Positions 53,938 through 62,442 of a stretch of 64,000 nt of DNA are shown in pieces. The DNA is taken from assembly GCF_002284535.1 (NCBI RefSeq), contig NZ_NPKH01000020.1, forward strand, positions 434,001 through 498,000, in the 5' to 3' direction. This DNA comes from Mesorhizobium wenxiniae. Lineage in GTDB: Bacteria; Pseudomonadota; Alphaproteobacteria; Rhizobiales; Rhizobiaceae. Below the pieces are notes generated by a model. It saw only the letters and a list, made by a program, of their open reading frames with translations, searched no databases and had not been told where the DNA came from. A program made the translations under genes and the position numbers. How positions within the stretch are numbered: the stretch's first letter is position 1; every line of letters begins with the position of its first letter.

Positions 53938-55022
53938 TGCATATCAGTTGGAAGAAGCTCGCCATCGCACTTGCCATTCTGCCCTTCGTCGTGGTGCTGG
54001 CCGCCTGGATCGGCTTTTTCAATGTCGGTGCGTCAAGCGGCCACTGGAAGATCACGGAATGGTTTCTCCAATTCGCCATGCGATCGGCTGTGCGCACCTA
54101 TGCGCTGGCGGTCGACGTTCCAGAAGCTCTGCCGCGTCATGCGATCCAGCCGGCCGCCGGACATTTCGCGGGCGGCTGCGCCATCTGTCACGGTGCGCCG
54201 GGCGAGCCGCGATCTCCTGTCGTCATGAGAATGCTGCCGCAGCCGCCTGACCTTGCCGGGGCCGTCGGCGAATGGTCCGACGCGGAACTTTTCCGCATCG
54301 TCAAGCACGGCGTGCGCTTCACCGGCATGCCGGCCTGGCCGACGCAGGAACGCGACGACGAGGTCTGGGCGATGGTAGCCTTCCTGCGCGAACTGCCGTC
54401 GATGGACGAAGCCACCTACCGTGACCTCGCCTATGGAGCAAGGCTTGCGCCTCCTGAAGGCGCTGCCGCAACCCTACGGCAGGCGCTCGCGGATTGCGGC
54501 CGCTGCCACGGTGGGGACGGTCTCGGGCGCGGTCCTGCGATCCCCGTTCTCGCCGGGCAGAGCGAGGCCTATCTCCTAGAAAGCCTGCGTGCCTATGCCG
54601 AGGAAGGTCGGGCAAGCGGTTTGATGAGCCTGCCCGCCATTGCGGCAGGGCCTCAATCCTGGCCGGATCTGGCCAAGCATTTCGCCGCCCTGCCGACGAG
54701 GCACCCCGGCGGCGAGGGCGATCCAGCACTTGTCCGGCGCGGCAGGGAAATCGCCGAGAGGGGTATCAAGGAGGCCGGCGTGCCAGCCTGTCTCGGCTGT
54801 CACGGACGACAGGACCGCAGCGCGCTCTATCCCTCCATCGCCGGCCAGCCCGAGCGCTATATCGAGGCGCAGCTTGGGCTGTTCAGGGCGGGAAAGCGGG
54901 GTGGAACGCGCTTCGGCCATCTCATGGCCAATGCCGCGAAGGGTCTCACGGACGACGACGTCCGCGCGCTTGCGGCCTACTTCGCCCTATCCGCCGCTCC
55001 ATCCGCAACCGGAACGCGATAA
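53937..55022 (+). CDS. Three-haem membrane-anchored cytochrome c
   Basis: A 361-residue protein with an N-terminal membrane anchor (about 8-28) and three CxxCH motifs: CAICH at 81, CGRCH at 187 and CLGCH at 285. Methionine ligands are likely in FTGMPAWP and in later M-containing loops. This is a natural electron donor to the oxidase encoded just upstream, taking electrons from the sugar dehydrogenase encoded just downstream or from complex III. The gene overlaps ctaG by one base. Confidence 0.9.
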   Translation: MHISWKKLAIALAILPFVVVLAAWIGFFNVGASSGHWKITEWFLQFAMRSAVRTYALAVDVPEALPRHAIQPAAGHFAGGCAICHGAPGEPRSPVVMRMLPQPPDLAGAVGEWSDAELFRIVKHGVRFTGMPAWPTQERDDEVWAMVAFLRELPSMDEATYRDLAYGARLAPPEGAAATLRQALADCGRCHGGDGLGRGPAIPVLAGQSEAYLLESLRAYAEEGRASGLMSLPAIAAGPQSWPDLAKHFAALPTRHPGGEGDPALVRRGREIAERGIKEAGVPACLGCHGRQDRSALYPSIAGQPERYIEAQLGLFRAGKRGGTRFGHLMANAAKGLTDDDVRALAAYFALSAAPSATGTR

Positions 55023-55058
55023 GCGCGTTTGCGTTCTTTCGACATTTTCGAGGTTCTG

Positions 55059-56447
55059 GTGAAAAAGTTGCTTGCCGCCCTTCTCATGCTGATCGTTCTT
55101 TTCGTCGTCGCCGGCGGAGCGGTCTTCTTCCTGTCGCGCGAAGAGGCGACGGTTCCGATCGCGGAGACCTATGGCCCCAACCCGATCCTGCCGGAGCCCA
55201 ATCCGACTTGGCTGCCGACCGTCCATGTCGCCAAGGCCGCGCCATGGCCGCAGGGCACGAAGCCGACCGCGGCCCAGGGATTTGCAGTAAACGAGTTTGC
55301 CGGCGGGCTCGACCATCCGCGCTGGCTATACGTGCTGCCAAACGGCGACGTGCTGGTGGCCGAGAGCAATGCCCCGCCCAAGCCGGACGAGGGCTTCAGA
55401 ATACGCAGCATACGCAGCTTCTTCATAGAGAGCTTACGCAGCATACGCCGCTTCTTCACAAACCTCTTCCAGAGCCAGGCCGGCGCGCAAACGTCTAGCG
55501 CCAATCGCATCTCGTTGCTGCGCGATCAGGATGGCGACGGGGTGGCGGAAACCAAAACGGCCTTCCTCACCGGGCTGTTCTCGCCATTCGGCATGACGCT
55601 ACTTAACGGCAAGGTCTACGTCGCCAACGCCAATGCAATTGTGGCCTTTCCCTACCAGGAGGGCGCGACCGAGATCACCGCACCGGCGGAGAAGATCGTC
55701 GACCTGCCTGCGGGGAGGAACCACCACTGGACCAAGGACATGACCGCCTCGCAGGACGGCACGAAGCTCTATGCGACGGTCGGATCCAATTCCAATGTCG
55801 GCGAGAACGGCTTGGAGGAAGAGGAGAACCGCGCCGCAGTGCTGGAGATCGATCTCGCTTCGAAGCAGTCGCGTCTCTTCGCCTCCGGGCTGCGCAATCC
55901 GAACGGCCTGTCCTGGAATCCGGAAAGCGGCGAACTCTGGGTCGCCGTCAACGAGCGCGACGAGATCGGCAGCGACCTCGTGCCGGACTACATGACTTCG
56001 GTGAAGGATGGCGGCTTCTACGGCTGGCCTTACAGCTACTATGGCCAGCATGTCGATAATCGCGTCAAGCCGCAGCGGCCCGACCTCGTCGCCCAGGCGA
56101 TCAAGCCGGACTATGCGCTCGGGGCGCACTCGGCTTCATTGGGACTGACCTTCAACACGGGCGACCTGTTCGGTCCTCAATACAGGAATGGCGCGTTCGT
56201 CGGCCAGCATGGCTCGTGGAATCGCAAGCCGCGCAGCGGCTACAAGGTGATTTTCGTGCCGTTTACCGGCGGCAAGCCGTCAGGCCCGCCTCAGGACATC
56301 CTCACCGGCTTCCTGAGCGAGGACGACAAGGCCTTTGGCCGTCCTGTGGGGGTGGCGATAGACCGTCGCGGCGCCCTGCTGGTGGCGGATGATGTCGGCA
56401 ACAAGGTCTGGCGGGTCGTTCCATCTCAGACGCAATCGGCACTTTGA
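55059..56447 (+). CDS. PQQ-type sugar/sorbosone dehydrogenase
   Basis: A 462-residue beta-propeller enzyme anchored by an N-terminal membrane segment ([19 protein letters not shown]). Propeller motifs include [28 protein letters not shown] and [14 protein letters not shown] 55059 is preferred, with GAGG upstream; a TTG ten codons earlier would lengthen the anchor. It is the last gene of the oxidase operon, 36 bases after the cytochrome c gene. Periplasmic sugar oxidation feeding electrons via cytochrome c to the terminal oxidase is inferred. A 33-bp duplication (55404-55469) adds an Arg/Phe-rich loop. Confidence 0.88.
   Translation: MKKLLAALLMLIVLFVVAGGAVFFLSREEATVPIAETYGPNPILPEPNPTWLPTVHVAKAAPWPQGTKPTAAQGFAVNEFAGGLDHPRWLYVLPNGDVLVAESNAPPKPDEGFRIRSIRSFFIESLRSIRRFFTNLFQSQAGAQTSSANRISLLRDQDGDGVAETKTAFLTGLFSPFGMTLLNGKVYVANANAIVAFPYQEGATEITAPAEKIVDLPAGRNHHWTKDMTASQDGTKLYATVGSNSNVGENGLEEEENRAAVLEIDLASKQSRLFASGLRNPNGLSWNPESGELWVAVNERDEIGSDLVPDYMTSVKDGGFYGWPYSYYGQHVDNRVKPQRPDLVAQAIKPDYALGAHSASLGLTFNTGDLFGPQYRNGAFVGQHGSWNRKPRSGYKVIFVPFTGGKPSGPPQDILTGFLSEDDKAFGRPVGVAIDRRGALLVADDVGNKVWRVVPSQTQSAL
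55404..55469. repeat. 33-bp imperfect duplication inside the sugar dehydrogenase gene
   Basis: The segments starting CGCAGCATACGCAGCTTC (55404) and CGCAGCATACGCCGCTTC (55437) are 33 bases apart. They encode [11 protein letters not shown] then [11 protein letters not shown], an in-frame insertion in a loop of the propeller. Confidence 0.75.
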
Positions 56448-56545
56448 GCGGTTCGTGCTGCCGGCGACCCGACGAGGGAAGCGATAGGACACCACTTGCC
56501 ATTGCGTGTCGGACACGGTGTTCCGGGCGCCGATCAAGCCGAAAA

Positions 56546-57676
56546 TCAAGCTGTCGGCATCAGTCCGCGCCCGCGTACATGCCGGACCGTCTGGCGCATA
56601 CGATCGGCAAGAGAAGCGAGCGAGCCTTGCGCCGTGCGCGTCCCAAGAACGGATTGCAGGACAACGCCCTGCGTTGCGAATTTGTGCTTGAACGACTCTG
56701 CGCCGCACAGGAAATCGACCGTGCCCAAGCCGTGATCGATCGACCACCGTATGTAGTCCATCATCAGGATCATGCCGGGCGACGCCTGGCTGAAATCCGG
56801 ATCGAAAGTGGTCACGAAGGCCATCATTGTGTGGTGCTGGACGAAGTTGATGGAGACTGCGACCATCGTGCCATTGCATTCAAGTACGAAAATGTGCAGC
56901 ACGCCGGCGCGCGCCAGTGCCTCGACGAGTGCGGCGAGTACTGGCGCTCCCTCTTCGAAAAGTTGGGATTCACGCTTGCGCTCCACCAGCCATCTGCGCT
57001 TCAGGGCAGAGAGGCGGTCCAGTACCGGCTGCAGCGGCTCGTCTGGCGCAAGCAGGCGAAATTTCATTTTCCCGGCTTCTTCCAGCGTCTTGACGCCGCG
57101 CCGATAGTTCTGCCGCGTCTTTTTCGATTGCTCCGCGAACCACGCGGCTCCGCTCTCCCATTGTCCGGCGACGCGATAGCTGACTTCCTCTCTGTGATTG
57201 GGGCGAAGCCTGATCCCGCCAGAGGTATCCGGAGTGAAAATTCTGCGGACCGCCGCACCCGGCAAGAGATGATTGAGAAAGGCAATATCGAAGCCACCGG
57301 CTTCACAGATCCGGGCCCATACGTCCTGCAGCGCCGATGAGGAGCATTCCGGAGCAACGAGAATATCCCCGTAATCGGTATAGCTGCCGGCCGCCCATTC
57401 GAGAAACCGCAGGCCTTTGCGCTTGCCGATCGCCATGGGAAAGACGGCAACGAGCCTGTCACCATTCCAGACCAACCCGATCCGCAGCGCGCGCTGGTCA
57501 CGGTCCGCTACGGTACTCCACCATGCCGAAATCCAGGCATGGCTCTGAAAGATCAGCCCATCAGTGCGATGCCAAAGATGCATCCAATGGGCTTCGATCG
57601 CAGCCAGGCGATCCGCCGAGCGGACAACTTCCAGGCGCTCTGCGCTCGAAGCGTCAATCGAAACAATGGTGTTCAT
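56546..57676 (-). CDS. GNAT-family acetyltransferase (CelD/BcsL-type)
   Basis: A 376-residue protein of the CelD/FemAB-like acetyltransferase type (double GNAT fold). Characteristic are IFQSHAWISAWW near 42-53, SYTDYGDIL near 97-105 and the C-terminal DYIRWSIDHGLGTVDFLCGA. Proteins of this type modify exopolysaccharide or cell envelope components. Its start overlaps the stop of the fatty acid hydroxylase gene (ATGA), so the two are coupled. Confidence 0.87.
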   Translation of the reverse strand: MNTIVSIDASSAERLEVVRSADRLAAIEAHWMHLWHRTDGLIFQSHAWISAWWSTVADRDQRALRIGLVWNGDRLVAVFPMAIGKRKGLRFLEWAAGSYTDYGDILVAPECSSSALQDVWARICEAGGFDIAFLNHLLPGAAVRRIFTPDTSGGIRLRPNHREEVSYRVAGQWESGAAWFAEQSKKTRQNYRRGVKTLEEAGKMKFRLLAPDEPLQPVLDRLSALKRRWLVERKRESQLFEEGAPVLAALVEALARAGVLHIFVLECNGTMVAVSINFVQHHTMMAFVTTFDPDFSQASPGMILMMDYIRWSIDHGLGTVDFLCGAESFKHKFATQGVVLQSVLGTRTAQGSLASLADRMRQTVRHVRGRGLMPTA

Positions 57677-58668
57677 GAAGGGGAACGATCCTGTGGCTGT
57701 GCGATGACATCGAGACGCCTCTGGAACAGTCTGGCGACATGCCCTCCCATCTTCTTGAGCGGCAGGATGTAAAGCCCAAAGAGCGATTGATAGTCGCGCA
57801 CATCGCGATCTATCAGGCCAAATTTGAGGTCTTCATCCGGATCCGGGACAAACTGCGTCCCGAACAGGCGATCCCAGAACGAAAACAGCAGGCCAAAATT
57901 CTTGTCGTAGTGGCGAGGGTCGATGCTGTGGTGCACCTGGTGCCAGTGCGGACACAAGATGATGTTGTTCAACCGGCCGAAGGAAATCTTGAAATGGGTA
58001 TGGCGAACAAAGTCCATCATCAGGATGTTGCGAATGACATAGACGTTGATGCCGAAGATAGCGATCTCTACAGGATCGAGTGCGATCAGGCTCCAGATGC
58101 CGAAGCATATCCCCGGGATGACACCATCCCAGATACGGTTCATCAGATCGTCCAGCGGATGAACCCGATCCTTGGTGATTCCCACCATCACCTCGGCCGA
58201 ATGATGCACTTTGTGCAATTCCCATAGGAACGGGAAGTGGTGTTGGGCGACATGGTAGAGATAGTACGAAATGTCGTAGGCGATCAGCATGGTTGCGGTG
58301 AAGATGACGATCGTCACCGGTCCGGCCGGGCCGTCGATGAGCGGCGCCTGGATATCAAGGAGCCAGCCGATTGCCTGGTGCGTCCCATAGCCCACGGCGG
58401 CAACGAAGGTGACGCCGGCAGGGATGAGCAGGAAAGGCATTATCGCCCGTTTAGTGACCCAAAATAGGACATCCGCTCGCGCCGACGGATGCAGGATGAC
58501 TTCCGCCGGGAAAGCGAAATCGAAAAAGTCCTTGAGGGACTTGTGCTCGACAGTTCGCCAGTAAGCGACCACCGCGCTCCCCAGTGCCGTGAGAAATAGG
58601 AGGCCGAGCGTCACCAGATTGACGTTCGAAAGCTTTTCCACAATCACTCTGGCGAATTCAGAAAACAT
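57673..58668 (-). CDS. Fatty acid hydroxylase / sterol desaturase family protein
   Basis: A 331-residue polytopic membrane enzyme. The di-iron histidine boxes are visible: HVAQHH with LHKVHHSAE, FVRHTHF, and HQVHHSIDPRHY. Four or more hydrophobic segments lie in the first 180 residues. The family hydroxylates or desaturates lipids. Coupling with the acetyltransferase gene suggests tailoring of an envelope lipid or a lipid-linked saccharide. Confidence 0.9.
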   Translation of the reverse strand: MFSEFARVIVEKLSNVNLVTLGLLFLTALGSAVVAYWRTVEHKSLKDFFDFAFPAEVILHPSARADVLFWVTKRAIMPFLLIPAGVTFVAAVGYGTHQAIGWLLDIQAPLIDGPAGPVTIVIFTATMLIAYDISYYLYHVAQHHFPFLWELHKVHHSAEVMVGITKDRVHPLDDLMNRIWDGVIPGICFGIWSLIALDPVEIAIFGINVYVIRNILMMDFVRHTHFKISFGRLNNIILCPHWHQVHHSIDPRHYDKNFGLLFSFWDRLFGTQFVPDPDEDLKFGLIDRDVRDYQSLFGLYILPLKKMGGHVARLFQRRLDVIAQPQDRSPS

Positions 58669-58906
58669 CGGTGCAGTGGCTCCTGGGCCGTAAAATGGCT
58701 ACCGGCGAATTACGAAGCAAAAAACTTGCCAAACCCACTGCATCTTGCCCGCAACCAGGTGGCTATTGCGGCTGCAACGAGCAAAAGCATGCCGGATTTG
58801 CGCCAGATTAGCAGTTCAACCGTAACAAAACGCTAAATGTCGGAACGTAATTAATCTCGAATACGGCCGGAACAGCGGATGGCCCGCTCTGCTGCTGCGC
58901 CGGTCG

Positions 58907-60814
58907 CTATCGTTGCGACGGTGGGATTGCCGCGAGGTGGATCTTAATTCCGTCTTCGCCCACTTCGCCGTGCCAGGCGATGCGTTCGGCTGGCTGCCTG
59001 GCGCCAAAACGCGGTGAAACCCAGCCGCCCTGCCCCGGTGCGTCGCCGCCGGCGCGGATGTCGACCGCAGCGTCCGGAAACCGAATGGTCATCAGCGGCT
59101 CGTCGCCGCGCAGCACTATGATCGTGCTTCCGTCTCGGTTGGTGCCGAGGCCGGCTGCGAGTTGAAAGACGACCTCGGCCACGCGCCTGCCGCCGAGCAG
59201 TTGGTCGGTCACGACGATCCCGTCGGCCTGGTGCGTCACGGTGCGCTGATGCACGACACCGAAGCGGCTTCTATACCCGTCATGCCGGGCGCGCAGCTTC
59301 CAGTGCGTTCCCGGCTCGCTCTCCACCAATGCCGCAACCGCCTTGTGCGACCAGTTGAACATCCCGGCGATGATGCTTTGGCTTTTGCCCTCGATATTCA
59401 GCGTGTTATGCGCCGGTGTCGAGCGGAACCAGTCGCGCCAGACGCCCCCCGAACCGTAGAGCCAGGTGCCGGGGTCGACCAGCACCGGCTCGCCATCGAT
59501 GCACAAGGTGAGCGACAGCGCGTCGGCATGGCCGTGAGCCGCTATCGAGAGATAGCCGAGCGGGCCGTGGTCGAAGGTCAGATCGATGCTGCGGCCATTC
59601 ATCTCACCGCGCCAGACGGAGAGCCCGCCTTGCGTGAACGTTTGCAACCCATGCGACGCCGGTGCCGGTTCCGACGGCCTGCCAAAGAAAAGCGCCCGAA
59701 AATCGTGTGGCGCCGCCGCGTTGCCCGGCATCTGTAAAAAGCCACGGATGGCGGCGGCGACGGATCGGACATAGTCCGGCTCGTCCCCGAGCGTCAGCAC
59801 GCGACCTTCATCGTTGTCGCCAAAGCCGGCAGCTGGGGAGAGCCAAGCGACGAAATTGGCAAATGCGGCCAGACGCGCTTCGACGGGCGAGGGAAACGGC
59901 GTTCCGGCCTGGCGTGCCGCAGCGGCGCACAGCAAAATTAGTTCGGCGGTGAAGGCCGCATATGTCGGGGTCTGCTCGGCACCGGCGCCATCGGCGAGAA
60001 TCTGCTTGCGCGCCTCAGCCAGGAGGGCGCCGCGGACAGCGTTGGATTCGGTCCCCAACGCCAGGCCGATCAGATACTCGCCAGCCAGTTCTGCGACGAG
60101 ATGGTTGTTGGCGGAGGAAAATCGAGAAGGGAACCGCGGCAGCCAATAGGCGCTTGCCGCCAGTATTTCACCCACTTGCTGCCGTGTCGCCGCGCCTAAT
60201 CGGTCGCCGACGAGGTCCATGGTGACAATCAGGCTGATGGCTCGCAGCGCTACTTCGATGCCGGAGGCCCAGCAAACCCCTCGAAACGGCGGATTGGCTG
60301 AATGCCAGCTGTCGATCGCCGCCTCTATGGCCATCCGGGACTGGTCGTCGCCGGCGAGAAGCAGGTGGGCGCCCAGTGGCGGCAACTGCTGCAGCCGGTT
60401 GATCTCCCAAACGTATTTTACATCGCCGCGGCCGCCGCCATGGCGAAAATCGATATCGAAAGTATGGGCCTCGGGACCCGGCCAAAACCTGCCGGTCACC
60501 GGATCGAGGCGCCAAAGCTCGGGAGGAAACAGCCGATCTCGATCGCGCCATGGCCATGTCCGCCCAAGTGCGGAAAACTGGCCCCCAAGCGTGTTTTGCG
60601 CCGCCGCCGCTATGGCTTGCCGTTGCTCCGGTGTCGCAGCCAGCGCAGCATCGCCCAATGGACGCAGCACCGGCTGCAACTGGGGCGAAGCGTAACGCTC
60701 CCAACCGTCGTCGCGGCGGCGCGAAGCGATCCTTCGACGCTGCTCGCCCAGCCGGTGCAACACCTCGGCCGGCTCCATGCTACGCAACCGGTTGATGTAC
60801 CAGCCGACTCTCAT
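58907..60814 (-). CDS. Heparinase II/III-like polysaccharide lyase
   Basis: A 635-residue protein. The N-terminal alpha/alpha toroid (about 1-330) has NNHLVAELAGEYLIGLAL; the C-terminal heparinase II/III domain (about 370-610) contains HGHADALSLTL and FRSTPAHNTLNIEGKSQS. No signal peptide is obvious, so export or membrane location is uncertain. ATG 60814 is preferred (GGAG upstream) over one 18 codons earlier. It is divergent from the GH5 gene. Such proteins often trim or remodel exopolysaccharide in biosynthetic loci. Confidence 0.88.
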   Translation of the reverse strand: MRVGWYINRLRSMEPAEVLHRLGEQRRRIASRRRDDGWERYASPQLQPVLRPLGDAALAATPEQRQAIAAAAQNTLGGQFSALGRTWPWRDRDRLFPPELWRLDPVTGRFWPGPEAHTFDIDFRHGGGRGDVKYVWEINRLQQLPPLGAHLLLAGDDQSRMAIEAAIDSWHSANPPFRGVCWASGIEVALRAISLIVTMDLVGDRLGAATRQQVGEILAASAYWLPRFPSRFSSANNHLVAELAGEYLIGLALGTESNAVRGALLAEARKQILADGAGAEQTPTYAAFTAELILLCAAAARQAGTPFPSPVEARLAAFANFVAWLSPAAGFGDNDEGRVLTLGDEPDYVRSVAAAIRGFLQMPGNAAAPHDFRALFFGRPSEPAPASHGLQTFTQGGLSVWRGEMNGRSIDLTFDHGPLGYLSIAAHGHADALSLTLCIDGEPVLVDPGTWLYGSGGVWRDWFRSTPAHNTLNIEGKSQSIIAGMFNWSHKAVAALVESEPGTHWKLRARHDGYRSRFGVVHQRTVTHQADGIVVTDQLLGGRRVAEVVFQLAAGLGTNRDGSTIIVLRGDEPLMTIRFPDAAVDIRAGGDAPGQGGWVSPRFGARQPAERIAWHGEVGEDGIKIHLAAIPPSQR

Positions 60815-60931
60815 ACGCGCTCCGCCAAGGTTTCGATTCTTATATACCATGCTGTCGAAAAGCCGCACGACGGCAATCCTCCTTTTCCGATCCTGCGGTT
60901 AATATCTCCGACCATGATGCGGAGAGTGGCG

Positions 60932-62173
60932 ATGAGAAGGATGGCGTGGGTTGCAGCGTGGGTGCTCGGCATGGCGATAGCCGCCAACGCTGCGCCGATC
61001 CAGCTCCAGCGCGGCGTCGGCGTGCATGAATGGCTCAACTGGTCGCCGGTCGAGGACGATGGATCCTACAGTTGGCCGCCCTATCGCAGCGAGGAGGAGT
61101 GGCGCGCTGGACATAGGCCGCTCACCGATTGGCCGGGTGGCGAAGTGTTTGCGCGCATTCGGTCGATGGGCTTCGACTTCGTCCGGCTGAGCGTCGACCC
61201 CGGCCCTCTGCTTGCCAGCGAGGGCGCCAAACGGCAGCAGGCGCTGGACATACTTGCCGCAGCGGTCGAGCGGGTCACGTCGGCCGGCCTCAAGGTGGTT
61301 TTCGACCTGCACGGCGTCACCCAGGTTCCGGCCTACAGCATGGAGATGATCTATGACGGTGCCGACAGCGAAGGCGCTGCCAGCTATCGCGAAATGGTTG
61401 TGGCGGTCGCCACCATGCTGGCCAGGGTTGGCACCGACAAGGTAGCCTTCGAGCCTTACAACGAGCCGGCATACTACCCCTGTGATTCGAGCGGCAGCGA
61501 TGACTGGCAGCGGATCATGGCAGACACGGTCCGCGATATTCGCGCAGTCAGCAGCGAACTCACCATCGTCGCAACAGGCGCCTGTGGCGGCAGCATTGCC
61601 GGGCTGGTCAATCTCACCCCGGGCTTTGACGATCCGAACCTCTACTACAGCTTCCATATGTACGAGCCGCACAGTTTCACGCACCAGCGGCCCGACGGGA
61701 CAGGCGCCTTCGCCTCGGGCCTGCCCTGGCCGGCCGACAGCAGTACGCCCGAAAAGGTGGCCGAAACCCTTAAGGCGCAGATGGACGCCGCCGGCCTGAG
61801 CCCGGTCGAGCAAACGATGAACATGGTCGCGGCGCGTGAAGCATTCGCCCGATATTTCGAGCACAATTGGGGCTCGAGCCAACTCGAGGCGAGCTTCCGT
61901 CAGGCGGTCGACTGGGCGGAGGCGCATGGCATTCCAAGCCGACGGCTCTTCATGGGTGAATTCGGTGTGATCCTCATGTCTGCGGACGGCCGCATGGGCG
62001 CATTCGACGCCGACCGTCTGCGCTATCTCAAGGCGGTGCGCCAGCAGGCGGAACGCTTCGCGATACCATGGTCTGTCTGGGAATTCTCCAATCCCTATGG
62101 GATGACCGTTATCCGGCCCGAAGGGCCTGCGGTCCCGGACCAGGAGATGTTGCGGGCACTGGGCCTGCCGTAG
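60932..62173 (+). CDS. Secreted glycoside hydrolase family 5 (cellulase-like)
   Basis: A 413-residue enzyme. The signal peptide is about 1-21 (MRRMAWVAAWVLGMAIAANA). The acid/base Glu178 lies in PYNEPA and the nucleophile Glu343 in MGEFG, both at expected strand ends. ATG 60932 has GGAGAG six bases upstream; ATG 60914 would add six residues. The enzyme is probably a beta-glucanase or mannanase acting on the cell's own exopolysaccharide, as it neighbours heparinase, acetyltransferase and asparagine synthetase genes. Confidence 0.9.
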   Translation: MRRMAWVAAWVLGMAIAANAAPIQLQRGVGVHEWLNWSPVEDDGSYSWPPYRSEEEWRAGHRPLTDWPGGEVFARIRSMGFDFVRLSVDPGPLLASEGAKRQQALDILAAAVERVTSAGLKVVFDLHGVTQVPAYSMEMIYDGADSEGAASYREMVVAVATMLARVGTDKVAFEPYNEPAYYPCDSSGSDDWQRIMADTVRDIRAVSSELTIVATGACGGSIAGLVNLTPGFDDPNLYYSFHMYEPHSFTHQRPDGTGAFASGLPWPADSSTPEKVAETLKAQMDAAGLSPVEQTMNMVAAREAFARYFEHNWGSSQLEASFRQAVDWAEAHGIPSRRLFMGEFGVILMSADGRMGAFDADRLRYLKAVRQQAERFAIPWSVWEFSNPYGMTVIRPEGPAVPDQEMLRALGLP

Positions 62174-62442
62174 CCATGCGCCTCTTGACGGATGAGCAGC
62201 CGGGCGGCAACGCCAATCCTGTCCCGCCACAAGCTAGTGATCAATCACGCGACGGCAAGAGCTGCCGTCTCCGCGGCAACCGTCGGTGGCACGTCATTCA
62301 GGACCAGAACCTGATCGAACCGGTCAAGCCCGCCTTTGAAACACCTTGGCGGCTTTCTCCGCGATCCGGTTCGTCGGCAACCAAGTGTTTAATACATTCG
62401 TCGTAAACAGCGTCGCGAACACGCGCGCCCAGGGAAGAGATG

